A DNA stretch of 64,000 bases from Oscillospiraceae bacterium. Lineage in GTDB: Bacteria; Bacillota; Clostridia; Oscillospirales; Oscillospiraceae. The notes beneath the pieces were generated by a model. The model ran no database searches and was not told the DNA's origin. It saw only the letters and a program-made list of their open reading frames with translations. A program made the position numbers and the translations under genes. Below, piece by piece: positions 46,356 to 53,899 of this stretch. Where the stretch lies: assembly GCA_017428565.1 (NCBI GenBank), contig JAFRQP010000083.1, positions 39,393 to 103,392 on the forward strand. Reading direction: 5' to 3'. The stretch's first letter is position 1, and the number at the start of each line of letters is the position of its first letter.

Positions 46356-47837
46356 ATGTCTGAATACCTGCATGGCGCCTATGGCAAGATCCAGCCGGTG
46401 GGATCCCGCGTGGCGGATACGAGCCTGGACGCTATCGTTTACATCGGCACCGCGCCTGTCCACACGCTGGAGGGCGGCGCCGACAAGGTCAACAAGCCGA
46501 TCCTGGTGCACAACATCGCCGAGGCCCGGAACCTGCTGGGCTACAGCGAGGATTGGGCGAAGTACACGCTGTGCGAGGCGATGCACGTCCACCTGGAGCA
46601 CAAGGGCGTGGGCCCGCTGATTTTCATCAACGTCCTGAACCCGGCGACCCACCGCAGCAGCGAGGCCACCACCGCCTCTCTCACCCCTGCCAACGGCAGG
46701 ATCACGGTGGCGAATGCCGAGAGCATCATCCTGGACACGGTGACGGTGAAGGCCGGTCAGACCGACAAGGTGAAGGGCACGGACTATGCCATCGCCTACA
46801 ACAGCGAGAAGAAGACCATCGTGATCTCCGAGCTGTCCGCCGGTTCCCTGGGCAGCTCCGCGCTGACTGTGAGCTACTACACCATCGACGCCACCGCGGT
46901 TGTGGCCTCCGATGTGATCGGCAGCACCGACGGGGCGGGTCTTAACGCCGGCCTTTATGCCGTCGCCAACGTGTACCAGGAGACCGGACACATCCCCGCC
47001 TTTCTGGCGGCGCCCGGTTTCTCCTCCATCCCCGCGGTGCACAACGTGATGGCGCAGATCAGCAGCAAAATCAACGGCCACTGGGACGCCTATCTGTTTG
47101 TGGATCTCCCGATCCTGGACGGGGAGACCGCTGTCACGCTGGCCACGGCTGCGACCTGGAAGGCCAGCAACAATTATAACCGGGAGAACGAGACGGTTTA
47201 CTTCCCGCTGGCGCAGGGCGTGGACGGGAAGACCTATCACCTTTCGGTGCTGGCGGCGGCCAATTTCCAGGAGCTGCTGCTGGATCAGGACGGCATCCCC
47301 TGGCGCACGGCCAGCAACACCGCCTGCCCGCTGATCCAGAACCTGTATCTGGGCGCCGCGTCCGCCGGCCGCGTCTATGACGACACGCTGATCAACGAGA
47401 AGCTGTGCAAGAACGGCATCGCAAGCGCGGCCTTTGTGGGCGGCCGCTGGGCGATCTGGGGCTGCCACAGCGCGGATTACAGCGCGGAGGGCGGCGACTA
47501 TATCAACGTGGCTGAGACCAACCGGATGATGCTCTACTACATCTGCAACGATTTCCAGCACCGCCGGCCCAGCGACGTGGACAAGCCCATGAGCGCGAAC
47601 GACCTGCAGAGCATCCTGGCCGAGGAGCAGACCAGGCTTGACGCCCTGCAGAAGATCGGCGCGCTGAGCTACGGCGAGGTGCATCTGAACGCCTCCGCCG
47701 ACGCCCGCAGCGACATCATGCAGGGCGACTACTCCTTCGTGTTCAACGTGACGACCACGCCGCTGGCCAAGAGCCTGACCGCGATCGTCAACTGGACGGA
47801 CGAGGGCTTTGTCACCTACTTCGAGAACGTGATCTAA
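46356..47837 (+). CDS. Contractile tail sheath protein
   Basis: The 493-residue protein begins MSEYLHGAYGKIQPVGSRVA with IVYIGTAPVHTL, as in many Firmicute myophage sheaths, and ends with a compact domain (SDIMQGDYSFVFNVTTTPLA). The sheath contracts to drive the tube into the host, so the virion is a myophage. AAAGGAG precedes the ATG by ten bases. Confidence 0.9.
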   Translation: MSEYLHGAYGKIQPVGSRVADTSLDAIVYIGTAPVHTLEGGADKVNKPILVHNIAEARNLLGYSEDWAKYTLCEAMHVHLEHKGVGPLIFINVLNPATHRSSEATTASLTPANGRITVANAESIILDTVTVKAGQTDKVKGTDYAIAYNSEKKTIVISELSAGSLGSSALTVSYYTIDATAVVASDVIGSTDGAGLNAGLYAVANVYQETGHIPAFLAAPGFSSIPAVHNVMAQISSKINGHWDAYLFVDLPILDGETAVTLATAATWKASNNYNRENETVYFPLAQGVDGKTYHLSVLAAANFQELLLDQDGIPWRTASNTACPLIQNLYLGAASAGRVYDDTLINEKLCKNGIASAAFVGGRWAIWGCHSADYSAEGGDYINVAETNRMMLYYICNDFQHRRPSDVDKPMSANDLQSILAEEQTRLDALQKIGALSYGEVHLNASADARSDIMQGDYSFVFNVTTTPLAKSLTAIVNWTDEGFVTYFENVI

Positions 47838-47849
47838 GGAGGGAGTTTT

Positions 47850-48365
47850 ATGCCGCAGAAGGTTTACAACAACGTAGAAGGGCATCGGCTGATCGACAAC
47901 AAGCGCACCGTGGAGGATGTGACCAAGATCGACCTTCCGGAGGTCAAGCACCCCACCACCACTATCAGCGCCGCCGGCATGGCCATGGATGTGGACATGC
48001 CCAACACCACCCACCTGGAGGCCATGGAATTCGGCGTCGGGCACAACAACGGCGTGAACTGCAAGTATCTGGCCGATCCCGGCAAGCACCTGATCGAGGT
48101 GCGCACCGTCCGGCAGCGCTACAATGTGGCCAAGGGCGAGATCGAGCACGAGAGCGTGAAGTTTCGGATCACGGGCGTGCACGTGTCCACCCAGAAGGGC
48201 AGCATTGAGATGGGCAATCCCTATGGCAGTACGGACAAATACTCTGTGCTGCGGTATGAGGAGGAGATCGACGGCAAGGTCGTGACCATCGCGGACGCCA
48301 CCGCCGGCCTGATCCGCTACAACGGGGTGGACTGCACCAGCGTTGTGGAAAACATGCTGAATTAA
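47850..48365 (+). CDS. Tail tube protein, P2 FII family
   Basis: The 171-residue protein has KVYNNVEGHRLIDNKRTVED, the PNTTHLEAMEFGVGHNNGVN region and FRITGVHVSTQKGSIEMGNP, typical of contractile-tail tube proteins. It lies right after the sheath gene behind AAGGAGGGAG. Confidence 0.88.
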   Translation: MPQKVYNNVEGHRLIDNKRTVEDVTKIDLPEVKHPTTTISAAGMAMDVDMPNTTHLEAMEFGVGHNNGVNCKYLADPGKHLIEVRTVRQRYNVAKGEIEHESVKFRITGVHVSTQKGSIEMGNPYGSTDKYSVLRYEEEIDGKVVTIADATAGLIRYNGVDCTSVVENMLN

Positions 48366-48375
48366 TACTAAATAG

Positions 48376-48407
48376 ACAAAGCGCCGGGTTCCATCCCGGC
48401 GCTTTGC
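48376..48407 (+). terminator. Terminator after the tail tube gene
   Basis: AAAGCGCCGGG (48378-48388) pairs perfectly with CCCGGCGCTTT (48395-48405). It may reduce expression of genes beyond the abundant sheath and tube. Confidence 0.8.
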
Positions 48408-48434
48408 GCTGCGATGGGAAAGGAGGGATGAACT

Positions 48435-48653
48435 GTGCCGTATCGCAAGGTGGGCTACCTGGAGCAAAGCTGGTACATCGTCAAGGGCGGATTCAAGGAA
48501 CTGCTCTCGGGGCGGGCGTTTAAGCATCCGTATAAACAGGTTCGCACCAAGCAGCCGGACGGCTCATTCCTTACAACGTGGGAGCCTAAAAGGAGGAAGC
48601 AAGATGAGCGTAAGGATCGGACACGCGAGCATCGCGGAGACCGGAACGGTTAA
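48435..48653 (+). CDS. Small basic phage protein, unknown
   Basis: The 72-residue protein starts at GTG 48435 behind AAGGAGGG. It has VGYLEQSWYIVKGGFKELLS and a strongly basic tail, and overlaps the endolysin gene by 50 bases. No membrane segment strong enough for a holin. Function unknown. Confidence 0.55.
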   Translation: MPYRKVGYLEQSWYIVKGGFKELLSGRAFKHPYKQVRTKQPDGSFLTTWEPKRRKQDERKDRTREHRGDRNG

Positions 48654-49461
48654 CGGGACAGCTGGCGATCAGACAGGCCGGGAGGTCTGCACCCGGAGCT
48701 GGTGGGACGGAGGGTGGCTGTTTGCCGCTATCCACCCGGACGCCGGCGTGAGGGAGAGGCACGCGGCCGCCGTGGAGGCGGCGTGCGCAAATGACCAAAT
48801 CGGCTACAGTCAGAACAGCCGCAACACCCTGTATCAACAGGCAAAAGCGGTTGGCCTTGAACTCGCTCGGATCAAGGTCAAATGCAACTGCGACTGCAGC
48901 AGCCTCCAAAACTGCGCAGCGGTGGCATCCGGCGCGCCCGGAGTGGGCTATGGGAGCAACGGATGGACAACCCGCACCATGGAGGCGGAGCTGCGCAAGG
49001 CCGGCTATGTGATCCTCAAAAACACGGAGCTGCTCCGGAGTTCGGCCTACTGTGTGCGCGGGATGATCTATGTGAGCAGCGGGCACACCGTCTGTGGACT
49101 GGACAACGGCAGCAAGGCCGCGGATACCCTGCGGATCGCAGGAACCACAGGGGGAAGTTCCTCTGCCGGAGAGGAAACGCCCGCGCCGGCCAAAACGGTA
49201 CCGCTGGACTTCCGCTACAAGGTTCCTCTTCCGCTGCTGAAGCAGGGCGCGAGCGGGCCTTATGTCAAGGCGCTGCAGTGGCTGCTGATCGGGAGAGGTC
49301 TCAGCTGCGGCGGCGAAAAGGACGACCGGGGCGTAGAGAAGCCGGACGGACAGTTCGGCACCGAGACGAAGAAGGCCGTGATCACCTTCCAGCGCTACGA
49401 GGATCTGACCGTTGACGGAGAAGCTGGCGGCGAGGTCTGGGACGCGCTGCACAGAATGTAA
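48604..49461 (+). CDS. Endolysin: NlpC/P60-type peptidase with peptidoglycan-binding domain
   Basis: The 285-residue protein has an N-terminal peptidase-like domain (about 1-165: GHASIAETGTVNGTAGDQTG, CNCDCSSL with likely nucleophile Cys98, GHTVCGLDNG), as in phage lysins of the NlpC/P60 kind. A linker follows, then a PG-binding-1 domain (about 215-283: LKQGASGPYVKALQWLLIGR, DGQFGTETKKAVITFQ). It would cut cell-wall peptides at lysis or entry. Its place among tail genes leaves a virion-associated role open. AGGAGG precedes the ATG. No holin is seen nearby. Confidence 0.82.
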   Translation: MSVRIGHASIAETGTVNGTAGDQTGREVCTRSWWDGGWLFAAIHPDAGVRERHAAAVEAACANDQIGYSQNSRNTLYQQAKAVGLELARIKVKCNCDCSSLQNCAAVASGAPGVGYGSNGWTTRTMEAELRKAGYVILKNTELLRSSAYCVRGMIYVSSGHTVCGLDNGSKAADTLRIAGTTGGSSSAGEETPAPAKTVPLDFRYKVPLPLLKQGASGPYVKALQWLLIGRGLSCGGEKDDRGVEKPDGQFGTETKKAVITFQRYEDLTVDGEAGGEVWDALHRM

Positions 49462-49499
49462 AGCAGCGAAGATCCGTCCACCGGAGGAAGGCAAGGGAC

Positions 49500-49792
49500 G
49501 GAGAAACGGATTGCCACACTGTAGCGCCGATCACTGATCGGCGAACAATGGACGGCCGAGCAATGCTCGGCCCTACATTTCGCAATGACAAGAAAGCGGG
49601 GGAGCCTCCAAGGAAAACCCCTCAGTCAGCCCGTTGGGCTGCCAGCTCCCCTTTCAGGGGAGCCTACAAGGAAACCCCTCAGTCAGCCCGTTGGGCTGCC
49701 AGCTCCCCTTTCAGGGGAGCCTACAAGGAAACCCCTCAGTCAGCCCGTTGGGCTGCCAGCTCCCCTTTCAGGGGAGCCTACAAGGAAAGGAT
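49500..49792. repeat. Palindromic repeat cluster with a triple 57-bp tandem repeat
   Basis: This fills 49,462-49,800. First a family-A unit interrupted by GCCGATCACTGATCGGC and GGCCGAGCAATGCTCGGCC (as at 20390-20470). Then three identical head-to-tail 57-bp units at 49617, 49674 and 49731, each with CAGTCAGCCCGTTGGGCTG and CTCCCCTTTCAGGGGAG hairpins. The tail chaperone gene follows. Confidence 0.92.
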
Positions 49793-49800
49793 GATTAAAA

Positions 49801-50274
49801 ATGAAAAATGAAATGAATGACAAGGCGAAGGCCGAAAAAAAGAACGAAATGACCGAGCATGACCGGGAGGAAATGAAAAAGCAGTTTTTGGAGCGGGTGG
49901 AGGAAATCCGCGAAAAAAGCAAGGAGGCCAACGAGGCCATGGGCGCGGGCAAGGGCCGTCTGCGGCTGGAAACGCCGATCCAGGCGGGGGAGAAGGAGAT
50001 CACGGAGCTGCCCTATGACTTTACCGCGCTGACCGGGACGGAATACACCGACGCGATGGACACCGACCCCAACGCCCAGCAGATTTTTCGCATCACCTAT
50101 CGGCAGGGTCTGGCTCTGTTTGCGAAGGCGGCGAGCAAGGAGACCGACGGCGTGGACATGCGGGATATTATCGACCGTCTCGGTGTGACGGACGCTGTGG
50201 AGGGCGTGCAGCTGGCAACGCTTTTTTTCAGCGCGTCGACCCGGGCGGGCCGACTGCGTATCTCGAAAAAATAA
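49801..50274 (+). CDS. Tail assembly chaperone, zero-frame product
   Basis: The 157-residue protein has a charged helical start (about 1-50) and a compact body (ELPYDFTALTGTEYTDAMDT ... FRITYRQGLALFAKAASKET) as in tail chaperones encoded before the tape measure. It ends at TAA right after six A residues. A -1 shift there would read 40 more codons to TGA 50393, giving the longer partner usual for this gene class. AAGGATGATTAAAA precedes the ATG. Confidence 0.75.
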   Translation: MKNEMNDKAKAEKKNEMTEHDREEMKKQFLERVEEIREKSKEANEAMGAGKGRLRLETPIQAGEKEITELPYDFTALTGTEYTDAMDTDPNAQQIFRITYRQGLALFAKAASKETDGVDMRDIIDRLGVTDAVEGVQLATLFFSASTRAGRLRISKK

Positions 50275-50393
50275 TCACGGCGGCCATGATCACCCACACG
50301 CCGATCCCGGATTTTCTGAACATGAGCTTGCACAGATTCCACACGATGTGGGGCGCAATGCTGAATGTGCTGGAAAAACGGCAGAAGAAGTGA
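50265..50393 (+). other. Probable -1 frameshift site and chaperone extension
   Basis: The last zero-frame codons are AAA AAA TAA at 50266-50274, preceded by G. Slipping back one base continues SKKIITAAMITHTPIPDFLN and on for 40 residues to TGA 50391-50393, in a stretch that has no start of its own. The combined product would be 197 residues. Such slips make the two chaperone forms in lambda and P2 relatives. Confidence 0.72.
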
Positions 50394-50449
50394 AGAGAAT
50401 CCCCTGCTGCCGTTTCAGGAGGACAGGGAAAGAACAGAGGTGAACGCTC

Positions 50450-52315
50450 GTGAGCGCACTATCTGAGCTGTGGCGGCATACCTGCGCCATGCTGAAGCCG
50501 CCGCGGCCCCAGACGGTATCAGAGTGGGCGGACGAAAACAGAGTGCTTGTATCCGAGGCCAGCGCAGAGCCCGGCGCGTGGCGGACGGATCGGGCACCCT
50601 ATCAACGGGAGATCATGGACAGCTTCACGCAGCCGGGGATCTGGCAGATCGTGATCATGGCCAGCGCCCAGGTGGGCAAGAGTGAGATCGAGCTGAACAT
50701 GATGGGCTGCGCCATTGACAACGACCCGGGGCCGATGCTGTATATCCAGCCGACGAAGGAGGTCGCGGAGGACTACTCCAAGCGACGCATTGCGCCGATG
50801 ATTGCGGCCTGTCCGTCGCTGCGGGAGAAGGTCTATAAGGCGCGGGCCCGTGACGCGGCAAATACCATTACCATGAAAACCTTCCCGGGCGGGAGCCTGG
50901 CCATTATCGGGGCGAACAGCCCGGCGGATCTGAGCAGCAAGCCGGTACGCTATATCTTTATGGACGAAACGGATCGCTTCCCGGCAAGCGCCGGGACAGA
51001 GGGCGACCCGCAGGAGCTGGCAGAAAGACGCACCGAGACCTTCCGCCACAACCGGAAGATCATCAAGACCTCCACGCCCACCATCAAGGGCGGCAGCAGG
51101 ATCGAGAGGGATTACATGGACGGAACGCAGGAGGAGTGGCACACGGAGTGTCCGCACTGTCACCACTACAGCTTCATCCGCTTCGGGGACATCCACTTTG
51201 AAAAAGAGGATTACAAAACGGCCAGCGGCGAGGATGACTTCCACGTGAAGCTCGTCACCTGGCGCTGCCCGACCTGCAAGCGGGACATCGGGGAGTTTGA
51301 GGCAAAGCGGCTGCCCGCAAAATGGGTCAGCAAAAACCCAAAAGCGCTCCAAAACGGGATCCGGTCTTTTCGTTTGAACGCCTTTATGTCGCCATGGTCA
51401 GACTGGAAGGATATTGTGCGAAAGTTTTTGAAGGCGCACAAGGATCCGGAAAAGCTGAAAACCTTTTACAACACCATCCTGGGGGAGAGCTGGGAGGTCA
51501 GGGAATCCAACGGCCTGGTGGAGAAGCTGTTTCAGCGGCGGGAGCATTACACCGCAGAGGTTCCGCCCGGCGTGCTGCTGCTCACCATGGGCATCGACAC
51601 GCAGGACAACCGCCTGGAATACGAGGTGGTAGGCTGGGATCGGAATGAGCAGAGCTGGGGGATCAGCAGGGGCATCATTCCGGGACGGGCTGACGCGCCC
51701 GGCGTTTGGGAAGAGGTGGACGCCCTGCTGGATCGGGAATGGAAGCTTCAAAACGGGATGCGAATGCGGATCCTGGCGACCTTCATCGACAGCGGCGGTC
51801 ACTTTACCCAGGATATTTACAAAGCCTGCGCCAAGCGGGCAAGCCGAAGGATCTGGCCGATCAAGGGCGAGGGCGGCGAAGGAAAGCAGCTCTGCCGCCC
51901 CATGAAGCGCAGCGGCGGCAAGGAAGACGGTGTGAAATTCGTGTTGGGCGTAGACGCCGGGAAAGAAGCCATCCTCTATTCCGCAGGCATTGAGGAAGAG
52001 GGAAAGGGCTATATGCACTTTCCGCTGGACTACCGGGCGGGCTATGATCTGGAATTTTTCAAGGGGCTGCTGTCCGAGCGGATGGTGATCCACCGCCGCA
52101 GCGGCCAGAGCGTGGTCGCCTGGGAAAAAATCTATGAGAGAAACGAGCCGCTTGACTGCCGGAACTACGCACGGGCGGCTTACCGATATTTCAACTGGCA
52201 CTTCGACGAGCTGGAGCGGGTCATTTCCGGGGAAGAGGAGCGCCACATTATCAGCAAAACAGAGGAGACCCGGCGAAAGCAGCGACACGTTGTGAGCCGG
52301 GGAATCCAGGTTTAG
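50450..52315 (+). CDS. Terminase large subunit, GpA family
   Basis: The 621-residue packaging motor has an N-terminal ATPase: SAQVGKSE (Walker A, Lys77) and YIFMDETDRF (Walker B, Asp172-Glu173). A zinc-like insert follows (CPHCHHY and CPTCKRD). The C-terminal nuclease has MGIDTQDNRLEYEV and FIDSGGHF acids. It pumps and cuts DNA together with Nu1. GTG 50450 follows AGAGGTG. It lies among tail genes, 11 kb after Nu1 and portal, an unusual place. Confidence 0.93.
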   Translation: MSALSELWRHTCAMLKPPRPQTVSEWADENRVLVSEASAEPGAWRTDRAPYQREIMDSFTQPGIWQIVIMASAQVGKSEIELNMMGCAIDNDPGPMLYIQPTKEVAEDYSKRRIAPMIAACPSLREKVYKARARDAANTITMKTFPGGSLAIIGANSPADLSSKPVRYIFMDETDRFPASAGTEGDPQELAERRTETFRHNRKIIKTSTPTIKGGSRIERDYMDGTQEEWHTECPHCHHYSFIRFGDIHFEKEDYKTASGEDDFHVKLVTWRCPTCKRDIGEFEAKRLPAKWVSKNPKALQNGIRSFRLNAFMSPWSDWKDIVRKFLKAHKDPEKLKTFYNTILGESWEVRESNGLVEKLFQRREHYTAEVPPGVLLLTMGIDTQDNRLEYEVVGWDRNEQSWGISRGIIPGRADAPGVWEEVDALLDREWKLQNGMRMRILATFIDSGGHFTQDIYKACAKRASRRIWPIKGEGGEGKQLCRPMKRSGGKEDGVKFVLGVDAGKEAILYSAGIEEEGKGYMHFPLDYRAGYDLEFFKGLLSERMVIHRRSGQSVVAWEKIYERNEPLDCRNYARAAYRYFNWHFDELERVISGEEERHIISKTEETRRKQRHVVSRGIQV

Positions 52316-52326
52316 GAGATGAGCGT

Positions 52327-52569
52327 ATGGCATTTACGTCCGCATACACGCTGGAGGAAGCCCGGGACATGCTGCAGAAATGGAAGGAATGCGAGTATGC
52401 GCTGGCCAGCGGGCAGGCCGAATACTACAAGGTGGGATCCCGGGAATACCGGGCGATCGACCTGGGAGAGATTGCGGCGCGCATTCAGTATTTCAAGAAC
52501 CTTGTCGACAGTCTGAGCGGGAACGGGAGAACCACCCGCGTGACCCGGGTGGTGTTCCGGGATCTGTAG
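52327..52569 (+). CDS. gpW/DUF6148-like head-tail joining protein
   Basis: The 80-residue protein (AYTLEEARDMLQKWKECEYA, KVGSREYRAIDLGEIAARIQ) matches the small gpW-type proteins normally coded between terminase and portal (…LEEA...L.kWk.Ae.Al.sGq.Y..GsR...DL.EI...I.yf). It directly follows GpA here, so the pair has moved together. Confidence 0.7.
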   Translation: MAFTSAYTLEEARDMLQKWKECEYALASGQAEYYKVGSREYRAIDLGEIAARIQYFKNLVDSLSGNGRTTRVTRVVFRDL

Positions 52570-52577
52570 GGGACGGG

Positions 52578-52698
52578 AAAACGGATTGCCACACCAGCGT
52601 GCGTGCTGGTTCGCAATGACAGGCCTTCGGCACAGCCGCAACCCCCTCAGTCATGGCCGCGGGCGACCATGACAGCTCCCCTTGCAGGGGAGCCAAGA
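52578..52698. repeat. Palindromic repeats after the GpA-gpW pair
   Basis: Family A (GGATTGCCACACCAGCGTGC, GTGCTGGTTCGCAATGACA), GGCCTTCGGC, then a B unit (CAGTCATGGCCGCGGGCGAC, CATGACAG, CTCCCCTTGCAGGGGAG). Occupies 52,570-52,755. Confidence 0.88.
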
Positions 52699-52755
52699 GC
52701 GCGGGGAAGGCAGGCGGCGGAGCGATCGGGGAATCGTTTCCTACGGAGGTAGTGC

Positions 52756-53670
52756 ATGAAAATCATTTATGAAAACACGGACATCTCAAAATACGTCCAG
52801 GTGAGACATTGTATCGTCCGCGATACGGCGGGGGAGCGCTGTGACAGCCTGGAGCTTGAGATGGAGGACGCGGGGAAATGGTTCCGCTGGGAGCCGAAAC
52901 GAGACGACCGCATCCGCGTCACGCACCAGGATTATGACGCGGGCGAAATGTACCTGCACAGCATCCTGCCGGCGGACGGCAGGTTTCTGATCCGGGCGAC
53001 GGCCCTGCCCTGTGCGGCCAGGAACCGGATTTATCGGAGCTATGCCGGGAAAACGCTGGAGGAGATCATGAGCAGCTGCGGTGCAAGCAGCGGAATGGGA
53101 TCCCGGATTTACGGGCTGGACGGGAAAACGAAAATCCCCTATGTCCAGCAGGAGGACGAGAGCTGCGCCGCCTTTTTGAGCCGTTTGCTGCGGATGGAGG
53201 GGGCGGAGCTGAAATGCGTGGACGGACGCCTTACGGCCATCGGGATCCTCTACGCCCAGGAGAGGAACGCCCATCAGACGATCCGCCTTTCCGCGGATCA
53301 GGCGGGCATTGAGCTCCAAAATACGGGAGAAAAAGCACGAACGCTTACCGTGCGGACGGCGTTTGCATCCTGCACGGCATCAGATGAAGGTGTTTCGCTC
53401 GGGATCCAGATCCTCCGGAACGATCTGCCCGCAAGGACTGAGCTGCAGGCGGGGCGCTGGGCACGCGGATTGCTTCTGGCGCACAACCGGCGCTGCGAAA
53501 CCCTGTGCCTGCAGAGTGAGTTTAACCAGGGCTTTACGGCCATGACCCGGATCGACGTGACGGGCGGCACCGCCATGGATGGGAACTGGCTGATTGCAGA
53601 CGCGGAGCACGATCTGATCGAGGGCACGTCCAAAGTGAGGATGCACCGGTGCATCTCGACGATCCGATAA
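52756..53670 (+). CDS. Baseplate hub protein, P2 GpD-like
   Basis: The 304-residue protein (DISKYVQVRHCIVRDTAGER, CDSLELEMEDAGKWFRWEPK, then HSILPADGRFLIRATALPCA and IPYVQQEDESCAAFLSRLLR) fits the GpD/late-control hub family, homologous to T4 gp27, which holds the spike on the tube. AGGTAGTGC precedes the ATG. It lies before the tape measure here. Confidence 0.75.
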   Translation: MKIIYENTDISKYVQVRHCIVRDTAGERCDSLELEMEDAGKWFRWEPKRDDRIRVTHQDYDAGEMYLHSILPADGRFLIRATALPCAARNRIYRSYAGKTLEEIMSSCGASSGMGSRIYGLDGKTKIPYVQQEDESCAAFLSRLLRMEGAELKCVDGRLTAIGILYAQERNAHQTIRLSADQAGIELQNTGEKARTLTVRTAFASCTASDEGVSLGIQILRNDLPARTELQAGRWARGLLLAHNRRCETLCLQSEFNQGFTAMTRIDVTGGTAMDGNWLIADAEHDLIEGTSKVRMHRCISTIR

Positions 53671-53683
53671 AAGGAGCATGGGC

Positions 53684-53875
53684 ATGGGCGCCACAATTGA
53701 AAGAGGAATCATCAAAGCGGCGGGGGATGACGGCTATACCGTTGCCTCCCTGGATCGGGAGGGGATCGAATCCCTGCCGCTTTCGGCAATAGACGAGACA
53801 GCATACACCGTGGGAGACACGGTGTATTTCTTTTTGTTTGGAGACGGCACAGGGAAAATCCTCTGTGCGGTGTAA
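53684..53875 (+). CDS. Small tail-region protein, unknown
   Basis: The 63-residue protein starts at the second ATG (53684), seven bases after AAGGAG; ATG 53678 is too close. DGYTVASLDREGIESLPLSA and YTVGDTVYFFLFGDGTGKIL suggest a small beta-barrel. Not recognised. Confidence 0.58.
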   Translation: MGATIERGIIKAAGDDGYTVASLDREGIESLPLSAIDETAYTVGDTVYFFLFGDGTGKILCAV

Positions 53876-53899
53876 TCCGGCACGGGAGAGGTATGACGC

